From Bacteroidota bacterium (GTDB lineage Bacteria; Bacteroidota; Bacteroidia; CAILMK01), in contig JABDBQ010000026.1 of assembly GCA_013288555.1 (NCBI GenBank), positions 1 to 36,610 of the forward strand: a stretch of 36,610 nucleotides of DNA. The letters are read 5' to 3'. Both the position numbers and the translations under genes were made by a program. The notes beneath the pieces are model-generated. The model had not been told where the DNA came from. It saw only the letters and a list, made by a program, of their open reading frames with translations, and did not search any database. This document shows, one piece after another, positions 8,465-16,623 of the stretch (positions within the stretch are counted from its first letter, which is position 1; each line of letters starts with the position of its first letter).

Positions 8465-9637
8465 CTAAGTAAACTTCTTCAATGCATTCAGCCATCGTTC
8501 CGGTATTTCATCTCGGGTAGCAGCGAGGTAATCATTATAGGAACATGGCATGATATGGCGGGTTCCTGAAAATTCTTTTTCATTGATCGGTACTTCCATC
8601 CACCACCTGTCGGTGCGTTTGCTTTTATAAAAAACAATCTGGTAATGGTTGCCCTCTATTGCCGTAATAAATTTCGTAAAATCATCTTTGTTTTCCATAG
8701 GGCTTTCCGGATACTGGTTCATTACCCCATCTACAAAATACCATATCATTTGCGCTGTGAGATGCGCCGTTTGCCCGTCCCGATCCAGGCTCGGAACAAA
8801 ATTATAAAACCCAATGGAACGCATATTGCTGCCGATGCCAGAATAACGACAGAGCAGGCAGGCTTCTTCACTATAGAACCCGTTTGGCGACGGTGTAAGC
8901 GTCGCCGGAGCGTCGCTCTGGCGAATGGCTGAAAGATCCCAGCTGGCGAAATGTGAACTTCTGAGCAGCGGCTCTAGGTTGCTCAAGTCGGCACGTACAT
9001 CTCCCAGGCGATGCAGGTCAAAATACAGATTCTCGAGAAAGTCAATAACGGCCTGTCCTGTAAAATGAGACTGGTACCCGATATTGGCATATCCGAAAAG
9101 ATAGGAAGGCTCAGCCATAAATATTTTTTGCAGGAAATTATCGGGCAGCATTTTTTTATTTTCATACATATTAAAATCAAGCCTGGGATCAAATGAAACC
9201 AGGTTGACATAATCTTTCATATAACAAAAAGCAAGATATTGCGCCCATGTAATCTCCTGGCTTCCATTGAGTAAAACAGGAAGATGATTGTTGCTGATCA
9301 ATTCGCTCAATACAAAACCGAGCGTTTCATAATCTTTCTCCAGGTAGCCGAATTTGAAGTTCCCCAGGTCAGCAATTTTTTCTGCATACTCGGGTCTGCC
9401 GAGCCGATAAAGATATTTTCTTATTTCATTTGCGGCCCCATCATCATTTTCAGATCGTTCTATACCGATAAGAACAATTTTCCTTTCGGCAAGATCAAGT
9501 TGTCCTGTTGTATTCACAGCCAGCGCCTGCGCCCAGGTTGCTTCATCAAAGCCCTTTTCGCCTTTGATGACATCAATGTCTATAGGGTTAAAAAAATCTA
9601 AAACTTCCATATCCTTTACGGGATCAATGTTTGCCAC
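8465..9637 (-). CDS. Arginase/formimidoylglutamase-fold protein with lost metal ligands
   Basis: The 390-residue sequence follows the ureohydrolase fold as found in a Bacteroidota group often labelled formimidoylglutamase. The metal-site motifs are degenerate. GGDHS is replaced by NGSQE (124-128). DAHxD is replaced by DPRLD (150-154), keeping both Asp but with Arg for His. SxDxDxxDP is replaced by SWDLSAIRQ (232-240), keeping only the first Asp. The C-terminal KTDRWWMEVP-like segment (RTDRWWMEVP, 341-350) is typical of this group. A canonical Mn2+-dependent hydrolase activity therefore looks unlikely. The start is GTG; no in-frame ATG exists upstream before a stop. It is divergent from the epimerase gene with overlapping promoters. 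Family confidence is good; function is unknown. Confidence 0.82.
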   Translation of the reverse strand: MANIDPVKDMEVLDFFNPIDIDVIKGEKGFDEATWAQALAVNTTGQLDLAERKIVLIGIERSENDDGAANEIRKYLYRLGRPEYAEKIADLGNFKFGYLEKDYETLGFVLSELISNNHLPVLLNGSQEITWAQYLAFCYMKDYVNLVSFDPRLDFNMYENKKMLPDNFLQKIFMAEPSYLFGYANIGYQSHFTGQAVIDFLENLYFDLHRLGDVRADLSNLEPLLRSSHFASWDLSAIRQSDAPATLTPSPNGFYSEEACLLCRYSGIGSNMRSIGFYNFVPSLDRDGQTAHLTAQMIWYFVDGVMNQYPESPMENKDDFTKFITAIEGNHYQIVFYKSKRTDRWWMEVPINEKEFSGTRHIMPCSYNDYLAATRDEIPERWLNALKKFT

Positions 9638-9651
9638 ATGAGTCTTGTTTG

Positions 9652-9668
9652 CAAATATATTAGATTTG
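9652..9668. promoter_or_regulatory. Back-to-back divergent -7 boxes
   Basis: On the + strand TAGATTTG (9661-9668) matches TAnnTTTG and would serve the epimerase gene starting at 9699. On the - strand TATATTTG (complement of 9652-9659) also matches and would serve the arginase-like gene starting at 9637. The two boxes are separated by one base, so polymerase cannot easily occupy both at once. No good -33 TTTG at 19-21 bp is visible for either, so this is suggestive only. Confidence 0.45.
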
Positions 9669-9698
9669 AGGCTTTATTGCATTGCTTATTCAGGATTT

Positions 9699-10730
9699 AT
9701 GGTTTTGGTAACAGGAGGAACAGGTTTTATCGGCAGCTATATCATGTATGATTTGCTAAGGAAAAACCCGGAAATCAAAGCCCTGAAGCGTGCAGGTTCA
9801 GATTTTACCCAAACCCGTTTCATTTTTAAATATTTATCAGAATCGGACCCGATGCCCCACGGAGAAAGTTGGGAACAGGCTTTTGATAGAGTTAAATGGG
9901 TTGAAGGTGATGTTACAGATTTAGAAAGCATTTTAGATGCACTTTACGGAGTTGATATCGTTTATCATGCCGCTGCTCTGGTATCCTACAACCGGAAAAG
10001 ACATGACGACCTCATCGAAACCAATGTAACCGGCACTGCCAATATCGTTGATGCATGTCTTGAAAAAGGCATAAAAAAACTGGCTTATGTCTCATCTATA
10101 GCAACTCTGGATCGAAAGGCGGGGGAAAAAGTAAATGAATCCGCTTTCCCTGAAGACCTCAAATTTTCTAACACTTATTCCGAAAGCAAATACAGGGCAG
10201 AAATGGAAGTCTGGCGGGGTAATGCGGAAGGACTTGATGTGGTGATCATTAACCCCGGCATCGTCCTTGGGTGGGGAAATTTCGAGAATAGCTCCCCTGA
10301 AATGTTTAAAACAGTTTACGATGGCTTGAAATACTACCCTACAGGTTCAAACGCGTTTGTAGATGTAAGGGATGTCGCCAGAGCCCTGGTCATTTTGACT
10401 GAAATGGATGAGGCCCTCAGTAACAGGTATATCGCTCATGGCTCTGTTCATACCTACAAGGAGATTTTCGACCTGATGGCAAAAGGATTGGGTGTAGCAC
10501 CACCGACAATAAAAGTAAAAAGCAGCCTGGTAAAACTTGTCTGGATTATGGCAGAAATCAAGGCATTATTTTCCGGAAAAGAACCATTTATCACCAAAGA
10601 TCTTGCCCTTACCAGCAGCAAAAATTATGATTTTGATAGTTCCAAACTCGAAAAGTTGCTGAATTTTAAATTTACACCCATTGAACAAACTGTTGCAGAA
10701 ACCTGTAAAGTATTTGTAGAGACACATTGA
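9699..10730 (+). CDS. NAD(P)-dependent extended SDR (epimerase/dihydroflavonol-reductase-like)
   Basis: The product is 343 residues from the ATG chosen here. A TTG 54 bp upstream would only add a segment translated from the promoter. The Rossmann motif GGTGFIG is at residues 6-12, a conserved Asp is at D71, and VYHAAA follows at 88-93. The catalytic residues appear as S132/S133 and YSESK (Y160, K164). This is the extended SDR family, which acts on nucleotide sugars, flavonols or sterol-like substrates. The HAAALVSY and C-terminal substrate regions do not identify the substrate. CAGGA (9691-9695) just upstream may serve as a weak ribosome site. It is followed after 82 bp by a classical SDR gene, but no pathway is evident. 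Confidence 0.87.
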   Translation: MVLVTGGTGFIGSYIMYDLLRKNPEIKALKRAGSDFTQTRFIFKYLSESDPMPHGESWEQAFDRVKWVEGDVTDLESILDALYGVDIVYHAAALVSYNRKRHDDLIETNVTGTANIVDACLEKGIKKLAYVSSIATLDRKAGEKVNESAFPEDLKFSNTYSESKYRAEMEVWRGNAEGLDVVIINPGIVLGWGNFENSSPEMFKTVYDGLKYYPTGSNAFVDVRDVARALVILTEMDEALSNRYIAHGSVHTYKEIFDLMAKGLGVAPPTIKVKSSLVKLVWIMAEIKALFSGKEPFITKDLALTSSKNYDFDSSKLEKLLNFKFTPIEQTVAETCKVFVETH

Positions 10731-10774
10731 ATGCGTCTTGTTCGCATTTCTTGAAAAAGCAATTATTGGTTTTC

Positions 10775-10808
10775 AACTGATAACTGTTCCTTGATAACTG
10801 CTAACTGA
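10775..10808. repeat. Degenerate CTGATAACTG-type repeat tract
   Basis: The unit AACTGATAACTG recurs imperfectly three times (around 10775, 10792 and 10802) in the short gap between the two oxidoreductase genes, ending four bases before the ATG of the second. It belongs with the other degenerate intergenic tracts in this window and is unlikely to be coding. Confidence 0.55.
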
Positions 10809-10812
10809 AAAA

Positions 10813-11655
10813 ATGAAAGATAAAATCTGCGTTATTACAGGTGCTAATAGCGGCATCGGCAAGGAAACGGCAAAAGCACTTGCAGAAGTGGGGGCCCATA
10901 TCGTTATGGTTTGCCGCAACCGTGAAAAGGCTGAATCGGCTCGCGAGGAAATCATTAGATTTAGCGGGAATAAAAAAATTGACCTGTTCATCGCAGATTT
11001 AAGTTCTTTGGATGATATCAGGCAACTGGCCGAAGAATTGAAAACACATTATGACCACATAGATGTCATAATCCATAATGCTGGTAGTACATTTATGAAA
11101 AGAGAAATAAATGCAGACGGGCAAGAGATGACTTTTGCAGTGAATTACCTCGCGGTTTATTATTTAACCTTACAGATTTTGCCATTATTGAAAGCCGCAA
11201 AACAAGGCAGAATTGTCATAGTGTCATCAGCCCTGGAGGCGATGGGACATATTAATTGGGATGATATCAATTATGACAGAAGGCCTTACAATATTATAAA
11301 CTCGTACGCGCAAAGCAAACTTCTGCTTATTATTTTTACAAAAGAATTGGCTAAAAGGCTATCAGATACCAGCATAACTGTTAATGCACTTCACCCTGGA
11401 GGGGTAGCTACCAATCTTGGTATTACCAATAATAACCTGTTTTATAAACTTGTCTGGAAATTTATCGGCTGGTTTATGATTTCCGCGAAAAAGGGTGCTG
11501 AAACATCTGTTTACCTGGCAAGTTCTCCGGAATTTTCAGCTATCTCAGGAAAATTCTGGAGCGATAAAAAAATAAGAAAAAACAACCCCGCCGCTGATGC
11601 ACCCGGAGTCGGCGAAAGACTTTGGAAACTAAGCGAGCAAATGATTAAAAAATAA
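10813..11655 (+). CDS. Classical short-chain dehydrogenase (retinol-dehydrogenase-like SDR)
   Basis: The 280-residue protein has every classical SDR hallmark: TGANSGIG cofactor motif (9-16), DLSSL acidic site (62-66), HNAG (88-91) in place of NNAG, active-site S139, and YAQSK with Y165 and K169. HPGG (194-197) follows the active site as usual. The NSYAQSKLLLIIFTKELAKRL segment and the C-terminal part resemble the retinol dehydrogenase and protochlorophyllide reductase branch, which generally prefers NADP(H). The cytoplasmic substrate cannot be deduced. The ATG follows an AACTGAAAAA stretch. It converges on the deacetylase gene. Confidence 0.9.
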   Translation: MKDKICVITGANSGIGKETAKALAEVGAHIVMVCRNREKAESAREEIIRFSGNKKIDLFIADLSSLDDIRQLAEELKTHYDHIDVIIHNAGSTFMKREINADGQEMTFAVNYLAVYYLTLQILPLLKAAKQGRIVIVSSALEAMGHINWDDINYDRRPYNIINSYAQSKLLLIIFTKELAKRLSDTSITVNALHPGGVATNLGITNNNLFYKLVWKFIGWFMISAKKGAETSVYLASSPEFSAISGKFWSDKKIRKNNPAADAPGVGERLWKLSEQMIKK

Positions 11656-11703
11656 TTAGTTATAAAATTTACAGAACTTTCATTTCTTATCAGAGTTGGT
11701 TTT

Positions 11704-11733
11704 CCCTGACTCCTAACGCCTAACTCCTGACCC
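11704..11733. repeat. TTAGGAGTCAGG-family repeat at the deacetylase stop codon
   Basis: Read on the - strand, the tract starts at the stop codon TAG of the deacetylase gene and continues GGGTCAGGAGTTAGG followed by CGTTAGGAGTCAGGG. Related tracts are at 18451-18480, 18543-18574, 20469-20483 and 31311-31342, each touching or very near a gene's 3' end. Confidence 0.7.
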
Positions 11734-12423
11734 CTATTTCACAACATCTTCAAGTCTTACAAAACTATATCCCTTATCGTGAAGCTCTTTTACCATTTCA
11801 GGTAAAGCCTTCCCTGTACTCCATCCACGACCATTGATGTGGAAGATAAGGATATCACCAGGCTTTGTCATGGTATTAATCTCATTTTCAAGCGCAACCG
11901 GACCAATGTGCTTGTCAGGGTCACCGCTTGCATAAGTCCAGTGAACGACCTTCAATCCCATTTTATTTACAAGATCCAGATCATGCGCATTATAATTCCC
12001 GGCGGGGAAACGAAAATACTCAGGGGCACGGCCAGTCATAGCAGTTACCAGTTTTTCATTCCCTTCTACTTCGTTAATCACTTGAGCATCACTCATGCGT
12101 TCCATATGGTTGTTGTGGTTCAAGCTATGGTTTTCAAATTCTATAAAAGGGTAATGTTGAGCCAGGTACTTAACCTTGGCTTCGTTTCCCTTTGCAAACC
12201 TCCCTGATAAGAATATAGAAACCGGCAACTTATTTTCAACAATATAGTTCAGAATGGTCGTGTCAAAATAAGCTGGTGTCTTGCTCTGACAAGCATCAAA
12301 AGTGAGTGCCACTTTTTTAGGGCCATTATCAGCAAAAGAAGTTACTACCCTGGCTTTACTTCCGGCGCCCGCCATTGCGGCGGTAGTTACCAAGCAGAAC
12401 AGAAATACAATCAGCTTTTTCAT
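11734..12423 (-). CDS. Secreted NodB-type polysaccharide deacetylase
   Basis: The 229-residue protein has a signal peptide (MKKLIVFLFCLVTTAAMA, 1-18) and a NodB carbohydrate esterase 4 domain. Motif 1 is TFDAC (41-45): the catalytic-base Asp D43 is kept, but Ala replaces the second Asp that normally binds metal. Motif 2 is HSLNH with H99 and H103, motif 3 is RFPAG (138-142), and the late FHINGRG carries H195. Likely substrates are N- or O-acetyl groups of peptidoglycan or another envelope glycan. I chose the ATG at 12423 over the GTG three codons upstream because it gives a standard signal peptide. The length is short, a bare NodB domain. The TFDAC variant is known in the family, so activity is still plausible. 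Confidence 0.88.
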   Translation of the reverse strand: MKKLIVFLFCLVTTAAMAGAGSKARVVTSFADNGPKKVALTFDACQSKTPAYFDTTILNYIVENKLPVSIFLSGRFAKGNEAKVKYLAQHYPFIEFENHSLNHNNHMERMSDAQVINEVEGNEKLVTAMTGRAPEYFRFPAGNYNAHDLDLVNKMGLKVVHWTYASGDPDKHIGPVALENEINTMTKPGDILIFHINGRGWSTGKALPEMVKELHDKGYSFVRLEDVVK

Positions 12424-12557
12424 CGTTTTCACATTTTTAGTATGTGTATTGCAAAGGGCTTGCCAAATCGATGAATAAGTTATATATTATTGATTTTTAA
12501 TATATTACAAATACAAGATGGGCTGGCAATTTTGCTGTAAAAAGCGATTCAAACTTC

Positions 12558-13502
12558 TTATTCCTTCACAAAACGTGTCCTAAGAGATTCGCCGTTTTCG
12601 ATATTGACGAACTGCAAAAAGTATACACCTGTTTTTAAAGATGAAATATCAATTATCTGTTCATTTGACATCTGGGTTTGTGATATAACCATTTGCCCCA
12701 GGTTATTAAATATTTGATACTGATATGCCAGGTTTGATAATGGTAGATTATTAATTTTTAAGTAATTATTGGCAGGATCGGGGTATATCTGTGCTTGTTT
12801 AGGGTAAATCATACTATTGATTCCCGCATCAGTATGACAAGGATAGGTTGGGTCGCCATAAACTTCAACATGATTGTCGGTCATGCAGTTCAGACGAATA
12901 GAATGTTCGAATATACATCCGGGATAGACATTATAAAACACGGAATTAAAATGCCCGATTCCTTCAAACCAGACCATACCACCACAAAAGAAAGATTGAG
13001 AGTTTATGATGTTAAAGATGAACCGCTTCCGGAATCCCCCGTTTTCTACCTTAACAGAATCAACACTCATAACCATAAAATCAGCCTTTATTGTTTGTTT
13101 TGATTGCGGAATAAAAGTGCTGACACTAAAGGTATCTCCGGGCACTAAACTAAAATCATACAACATCCTTTCAGTAGTATCTTTAGTGGTATCTACTGAC
13201 TTAAAAAATATCTGCTTATTATTTTCCCGCACAAATCCCACCAGGGTAAGATCTGTTTTTGAATTACCCACGATAAATATTTTTTTACATGATTTGCCTT
13301 GATAGCTACTGTCTCCGGCCATTAAAAAGACATGTAAATGATCAATAAAATATTGCGGACCTCCGCTTTGATCTTCATCAGTCACATTCCAATACACGCT
13401 GTCATTCACTACAAAAGGATGGTAATTGCCTGCAAATGCCTTTGAATGATTAAACAGAATGGAACAAAATAAAATAAAAACAATAATTATAAATTGTTTC
13501 AT
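12558..13502 (-). CDS. T9SS type A sorting-domain secreted protein
   Basis: The 314-residue product has a signal peptide ending KAFA (cleavage after residue 24). Its central part (25-225) is beta-rich and unrecognised. The C-terminal type A T9SS sorting domain of about 80 residues starts near residue 230 with QIYPDPANNYLKI and ends LKTGVYFLQF...RFVKE. Such domains direct export by the type IX system and attachment or release at the cell surface. No enzymatic motif is evident. It is downstream of the RprY-like gene on the same strand but has its own -7 box, so it is probably an independent unit. Confidence 0.88.
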   Translation of the reverse strand: MKQFIIIVFILFCSILFNHSKAFAGNYHPFVVNDSVYWNVTDEDQSGGPQYFIDHLHVFLMAGDSSYQGKSCKKIFIVGNSKTDLTLVGFVRENNKQIFFKSVDTTKDTTERMLYDFSLVPGDTFSVSTFIPQSKQTIKADFMVMSVDSVKVENGGFRKRFIFNIINSQSFFCGGMVWFEGIGHFNSVFYNVYPGCIFEHSIRLNCMTDNHVEVYGDPTYPCHTDAGINSMIYPKQAQIYPDPANNYLKINNLPLSNLAYQYQIFNNLGQMVISQTQMSNEQIIDISSLKTGVYFLQFVNIENGESLRTRFVKE

Positions 13503-13525
13503 GATTTTAATAATAAAGATTAAAT

Positions 13526-13533
13526 CAAAGATA
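13526..13533 (-). promoter_or_regulatory. -7 box for the T9SS type A cargo gene
   Basis: TATCTTTG on the - strand (complement of 13526-13533) matches TAnnTTTG and lies 23 bp before the ATG at 13502. No TTTG stands at the expected -33 distance. It falls in the 52-bp gap after the response-regulator stop codon. Confidence 0.4.
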
Positions 13534-13554
13534 AATATTATCTATTAAAAAGAG

Positions 13555-14274
13555 TCAGGAAGCCTCATTATTTTCAAGCAAGAGTAATTTATATCCCTTT
13601 CCCCTTATATTGATAATCTCCAGAGATGGATCAGTTTTAAGATGTTTTCGGAGTTTGGTTATATAAACGTCCATACTCCTCGCATTAAAGAAGTTATCAT
13701 CCCCCCAGAGTTTTTTCAGCGCTTCGTTGCGTTCGAGCGTGGCATTCATATTATCACAAAGCATCTTCAGCAGATCTGCCTCCAGGGCCGTGAGTTTCTG
13801 CTTTTTAGAAGCTGAAATAAGGGTCTGTTTTTCAAAATCAAAAATAAAGTTTCCGAGTTTTACAGGCACATTTTTCTGGAGATGATTATTAACAGACTGA
13901 TTAGTTGTTCGTTTTAATATGGCCTGAACCCGCATGATCAATTCTTCTATGCTGAATGGCTTTTTTACATAATCATCAGCCCCGATACTGAATCCTTCCC
14001 TGACGTCTTCTTTCAATGACCTGGCTGTGAGAAATATAATCGGTGTTTTCGTGTCTTTTTCCCTTATTTTTTTCGCGATGGTAAAACCATCCATCATCGG
14101 TAGCATTACATCAAGAATGCAGATATCAGGTTCCAATTCCATATAAGCATTGAGTCCATCTCTGCCACTTGCATACAAATATGTATCAAAATCGCGCGTT
14201 TGAAAGCATTCCTGCATAATCATGCCAAGGTACGGATCATCTTCTACGATAAGGATTTTCGTTTTAAGATTCAT
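13555..14274 (-). CDS. rprY: OmpR/PhoB-family response regulator, RprY-like
   Basis: The 239-residue protein has a receiver domain (5-120) with acidic pocket E11-D12-D13, phosphoacceptor D55 (CILDVMLPMMDG), T83 and K105 (KKP). A winged-helix DNA-binding domain (about 140-235) ends with RSMDVYITKLRKHL and INIRGKGYKL. The C-terminal half is strikingly like Bacteroides RprY, as far as I recall that sequence. Its start overlaps the end of the upstream kinase gene by 11 bp, which suggests translational coupling. RprY-type regulators act in envelope or oxidative stress in Bacteroides; transferring that role here is inference. Confidence 0.88.
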   Translation of the reverse strand: MNLKTKILIVEDDPYLGMIMQECFQTRDFDTYLYASGRDGLNAYMELEPDICILDVMLPMMDGFTIAKKIREKDTKTPIIFLTARSLKEDVREGFSIGADDYVKKPFSIEELIMRVQAILKRTTNQSVNNHLQKNVPVKLGNFIFDFEKQTLISASKKQKLTALEADLLKMLCDNMNATLERNEALKKLWGDDNFFNARSMDVYITKLRKHLKTDPSLEIINIRGKGYKLLLLENNEAS

Positions 14275-15724
14275 GTTTTAAGGGTATATGTATTTCAAAA
14301 ATACTTCCTCTATTCAACTGGCTTTGTACACTTATACTGCCGCCATGCATTTTTACAATGCCGGCAGCATAACTCAATCCAAGACCAAAGCCTTTTACAT
14401 TGTGCACTTTACCCGTAGGAACACGATAAAATTTTTCGAATATTTTCTTTTGTTCTTCTTTCGAAATCCCTATGCCATGGTCTTCTACAGAAATCACGAA
14501 AAAATCTTTGGAATTACTGGTATGAATTTCAATTCCCGGCTGACCTTCGCTATATTTCAAAGCATTGTCTATTAGTGTTGTAATAACATTTTTAAAATGG
14601 TCCTGGTCAACATCAAGGTTATAATTATCAGCATTATAATATCTTGTCAAAACGGCATTTCGTTCCAATATCTGCATCTGCATATTTGATATGGCAGTTT
14701 CAATCAATTCATTCATATCTGTTTGCTGGAATTGAAGCCTTATTTCACCCCTGTCGTAAGCTGCGATATTCAAGACTTTTTCAACCATGTTTCCCAGTCT
14801 CTTGTTTTCCTGTTGTGCTATCTTTAAATACTGCACTGTTTTCTCTTCACTTTTACGCACATCAAAACTCAATAATGCTTCTGTAGCCAACGAAACGGTT
14901 GATATCGGCGTCTTGAATTCGTGGGTCATGTTATTAATAAAATCACTGCGGATATCAGATATTTTCTTTTGCCTGAATATGATCCTGATGGAATACCAGA
15001 AACAGGATAATATGATGATTATCAATAATAAAGAAGCAACGAAAATAAACCAGATTTTAGCATAAATATACCTGTCGAGCTTGGGGAAATATAAATAAAC
15101 ATCTTCAGCATCCACTTTTGATCCAACATCCAAACGTACATGATATCCTTTTTTTAATTCATTTATGTTCGCCAGTTTATCACTGATATACTTTACTTTA
15201 CCTGATCTGTTTTGAATAACACCGTAAACATATGGAGTGGTAATACCGGCTTTTTTTAATCCACTTTTAATAGTGGAATCTATGGTTCTTATTTTTGCCG
15301 TTTCAAAGCTGCTGTCATTACTATAGTAGGTCCTTTTTATCGCACTGGCGATGTCGCCGACTGACATGGCGCTTGACATACCTGGCTGATTTTCCTTTTT
15401 TAACTGCTTCATTCGGAAACCCGGAATTGCAACCTGAACTTTAAAAGAATCCCTGGCAATTGGTGAATCATTCTTTCGAATCTTCATAGTAACATGATCA
15501 TTGCCCGTTGGCAAAACATCAAAAACAGATACATTTTGATTATATAACAGATTGCGTAAGAATAACTGGGTTGACACATTGGACATAAAGGCGTTAACAT
15601 CCATATCCAAACGCTCTTTATTTGCTTTAAAACTGCTATTAATCCACCATAGCTGGAAGGCAATAAGGGCACACATGGAAAGCCCCATTGATACGACTAT
15701 TATTCTGATGGTTTGACGATACAC
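14264..15724 (-). CDS. rprX: Membrane sensor histidine kinase, RprX-like
   Basis: The 486-residue kinase has a membrane helix near residues 8-28, a periplasmic domain of about 190 residues (31-222), and a second helix (223-247). The HisKA dimer domain has phosphoacceptor H268 in the H-box THEFKTP. The HATPase domain has the N-box LIDNALKYSE, the G1 box DHGIGI and the G2 box GFGLGLSYAAGIV. It starts at GTG: an in-frame stop lies seven codons upstream and no earlier ATG exists, while the first internal ATG (codon 13) would cut into the first helix. It precedes and overlaps its response-regulator gene. The ligand is unknown; the periplasmic domain has no fold I recognise. Confidence 0.88.
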   Translation of the reverse strand: MYRQTIRIIVVSMGLSMCALIAFQLWWINSSFKANKERLDMDVNAFMSNVSTQLFLRNLLYNQNVSVFDVLPTGNDHVTMKIRKNDSPIARDSFKVQVAIPGFRMKQLKKENQPGMSSAMSVGDIASAIKRTYYSNDSSFETAKIRTIDSTIKSGLKKAGITTPYVYGVIQNRSGKVKYISDKLANINELKKGYHVRLDVGSKVDAEDVYLYFPKLDRYIYAKIWFIFVASLLLIIIILSCFWYSIRIIFRQKKISDIRSDFINNMTHEFKTPISTVSLATEALLSFDVRKSEEKTVQYLKIAQQENKRLGNMVEKVLNIAAYDRGEIRLQFQQTDMNELIETAISNMQMQILERNAVLTRYYNADNYNLDVDQDHFKNVITTLIDNALKYSEGQPGIEIHTSNSKDFFVISVEDHGIGISKEEQKKIFEKFYRVPTGKVHNVKGFGLGLSYAAGIVKMHGGSISVQSQLNRGSIFEIHIPLKHES

Positions 15725-15820
15725 AGGGGCAAGATACGGCGCTTATTTATTTAAAAATCATGATTAACACTGTTTAACACTTGTTTATACTCTTTAATAA
15801 TCCAATAGAAATGACCAGGA

Positions 15821-15828
15821 TAGTTTTG
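15821..15828 (+). promoter_or_regulatory. -7 box upstream of the 15849 gene
   Basis: TAGTTTTG at 15821-15828 matches TAnnTTTG and ends 20 bp before the ATG at 15849. No TTTG is visible at the expected -33 position. Confidence 0.4.
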
Positions 15829-15848
15829 CCAAAAAAATAAATAATAAC

Positions 15849-16487
15849 ATGAAAACAAAATTTTATCTGACAGCCCTCTTTGTATGCGTATTTGCGCTAT
15901 CAGGCAGCAAATCTTTAGCCCAGGGTTTGAACAACAAGTATCCACTGGATCAAAAAGACATTGAAAACAGTCTTAAATTACTGGGGATCACAGATTTTAA
16001 ATTCCCGATGGCCACAGATTCGCCAAATGTCTACCTGGACTTTTCCATTGAAGTCTATCACGATACTACGTTGATAACGCATGGAGACTTGATTGAGATG
16101 ATGAAAAAAAATGTGCCTTCTCAATTTATGAGACGAGTTGCAGAGAGGTTTCAGTTGGGGAAAGACTCGGAGTTTTTCAGGATCAGTGTTTTAGCAAGCC
16201 CGGTTGGTACAGATCCTACTTTCAAAATACAACTCAGCTATAAGGATTTCTCTTCTACTGAAAGTTTTGATATAGACACGGCCAAATATAGTATCCTGGC
16301 CTCAAGGGCATATACATACAAAATGCCAAAAATCGGGGAAAAGGTGCCTATTATAGTTGGCTATACCAAAGAAAAGAAATCACACGAAACGCAAAGCTTT
16401 CACTGCCCGGGAGATGCAATGCCGGAAGTTGTGCGGAAATATTACGCATTCAGTTATGTGATTTATGTAAAACCGGTGACACTGTAA
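15849..16487 (+). CDS. Exported protein of unknown function
   Basis: The 212-residue product has a clear Sec signal peptide with predicted cleavage after SLA at residue 24. The mature part is soluble, with mixed alpha and beta propensity: an amphipathic helix KKNVPSQFMRRVAERFQL and later strands FKIQLSYKDF and KVPIIVGYTK. It has no lipobox and no T9SS sorting domain, so it is probably periplasmic. There is one Cys in the mature part (FHCPG). I do not recognise a family. It is divergent from the rprX-like kinase gene, and 136 bp separate it from the sigma-factor gene, which has its own promoter. Confidence 0.7.
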   Translation: MKTKFYLTALFVCVFALSGSKSLAQGLNNKYPLDQKDIENSLKLLGITDFKFPMATDSPNVYLDFSIEVYHDTTLITHGDLIEMMKKNVPSQFMRRVAERFQLGKDSEFFRISVLASPVGTDPTFKIQLSYKDFSSTESFDIDTAKYSILASRAYTYKMPKIGEKVPIIVGYTKEKKSHETQSFHCPGDAMPEVVRKYYAFSYVIYVKPVTL

Positions 16488-16586
16488 AGATAAAAAAAGA
16501 AAGTAGTTGAAAATGGGTTCCGATTATTTCGAATTTATATTATTCGCACAAATGTGAATGATTAATTTGAATTGCAAAATATCCTG

Positions 16587-16618
16587 TTTGGTTTCATTCG
16601 TTCCCAGCCTTATATTTG
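16587..16618 (+). promoter_or_regulatory. Canonical Bacteroidota promoter immediately before the sigma-factor ATG
   Basis: TTTG (16587-16590), exactly 20 bp, then TATATTTG (16611-16618) matches both consensus boxes with ideal spacing. Only 5 nt separate the -7 box from the ATG at 16624, so the transcription start should fall at or within a few bases of the start codon. This gives a leaderless or nearly leaderless mRNA and argues against the longer reading frame beginning at 16558. Confidence 0.7.
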
Positions 16619-16623
16619 AACTT

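Noticed and set aside
10730..10748. AATGCG/CGCATT hairpin after the epimerase gene as a terminator
   Set aside because: The stem is only six base pairs, overlaps the stop codon and is not followed by a clear T-run.
16558..16623. Upstream ATG that would lengthen the sigma factor by 22 residues
   Set aside because: The added segment is translated from the -33 and -7 boxes of a canonical promoter and does not resemble a sigma N-terminus.
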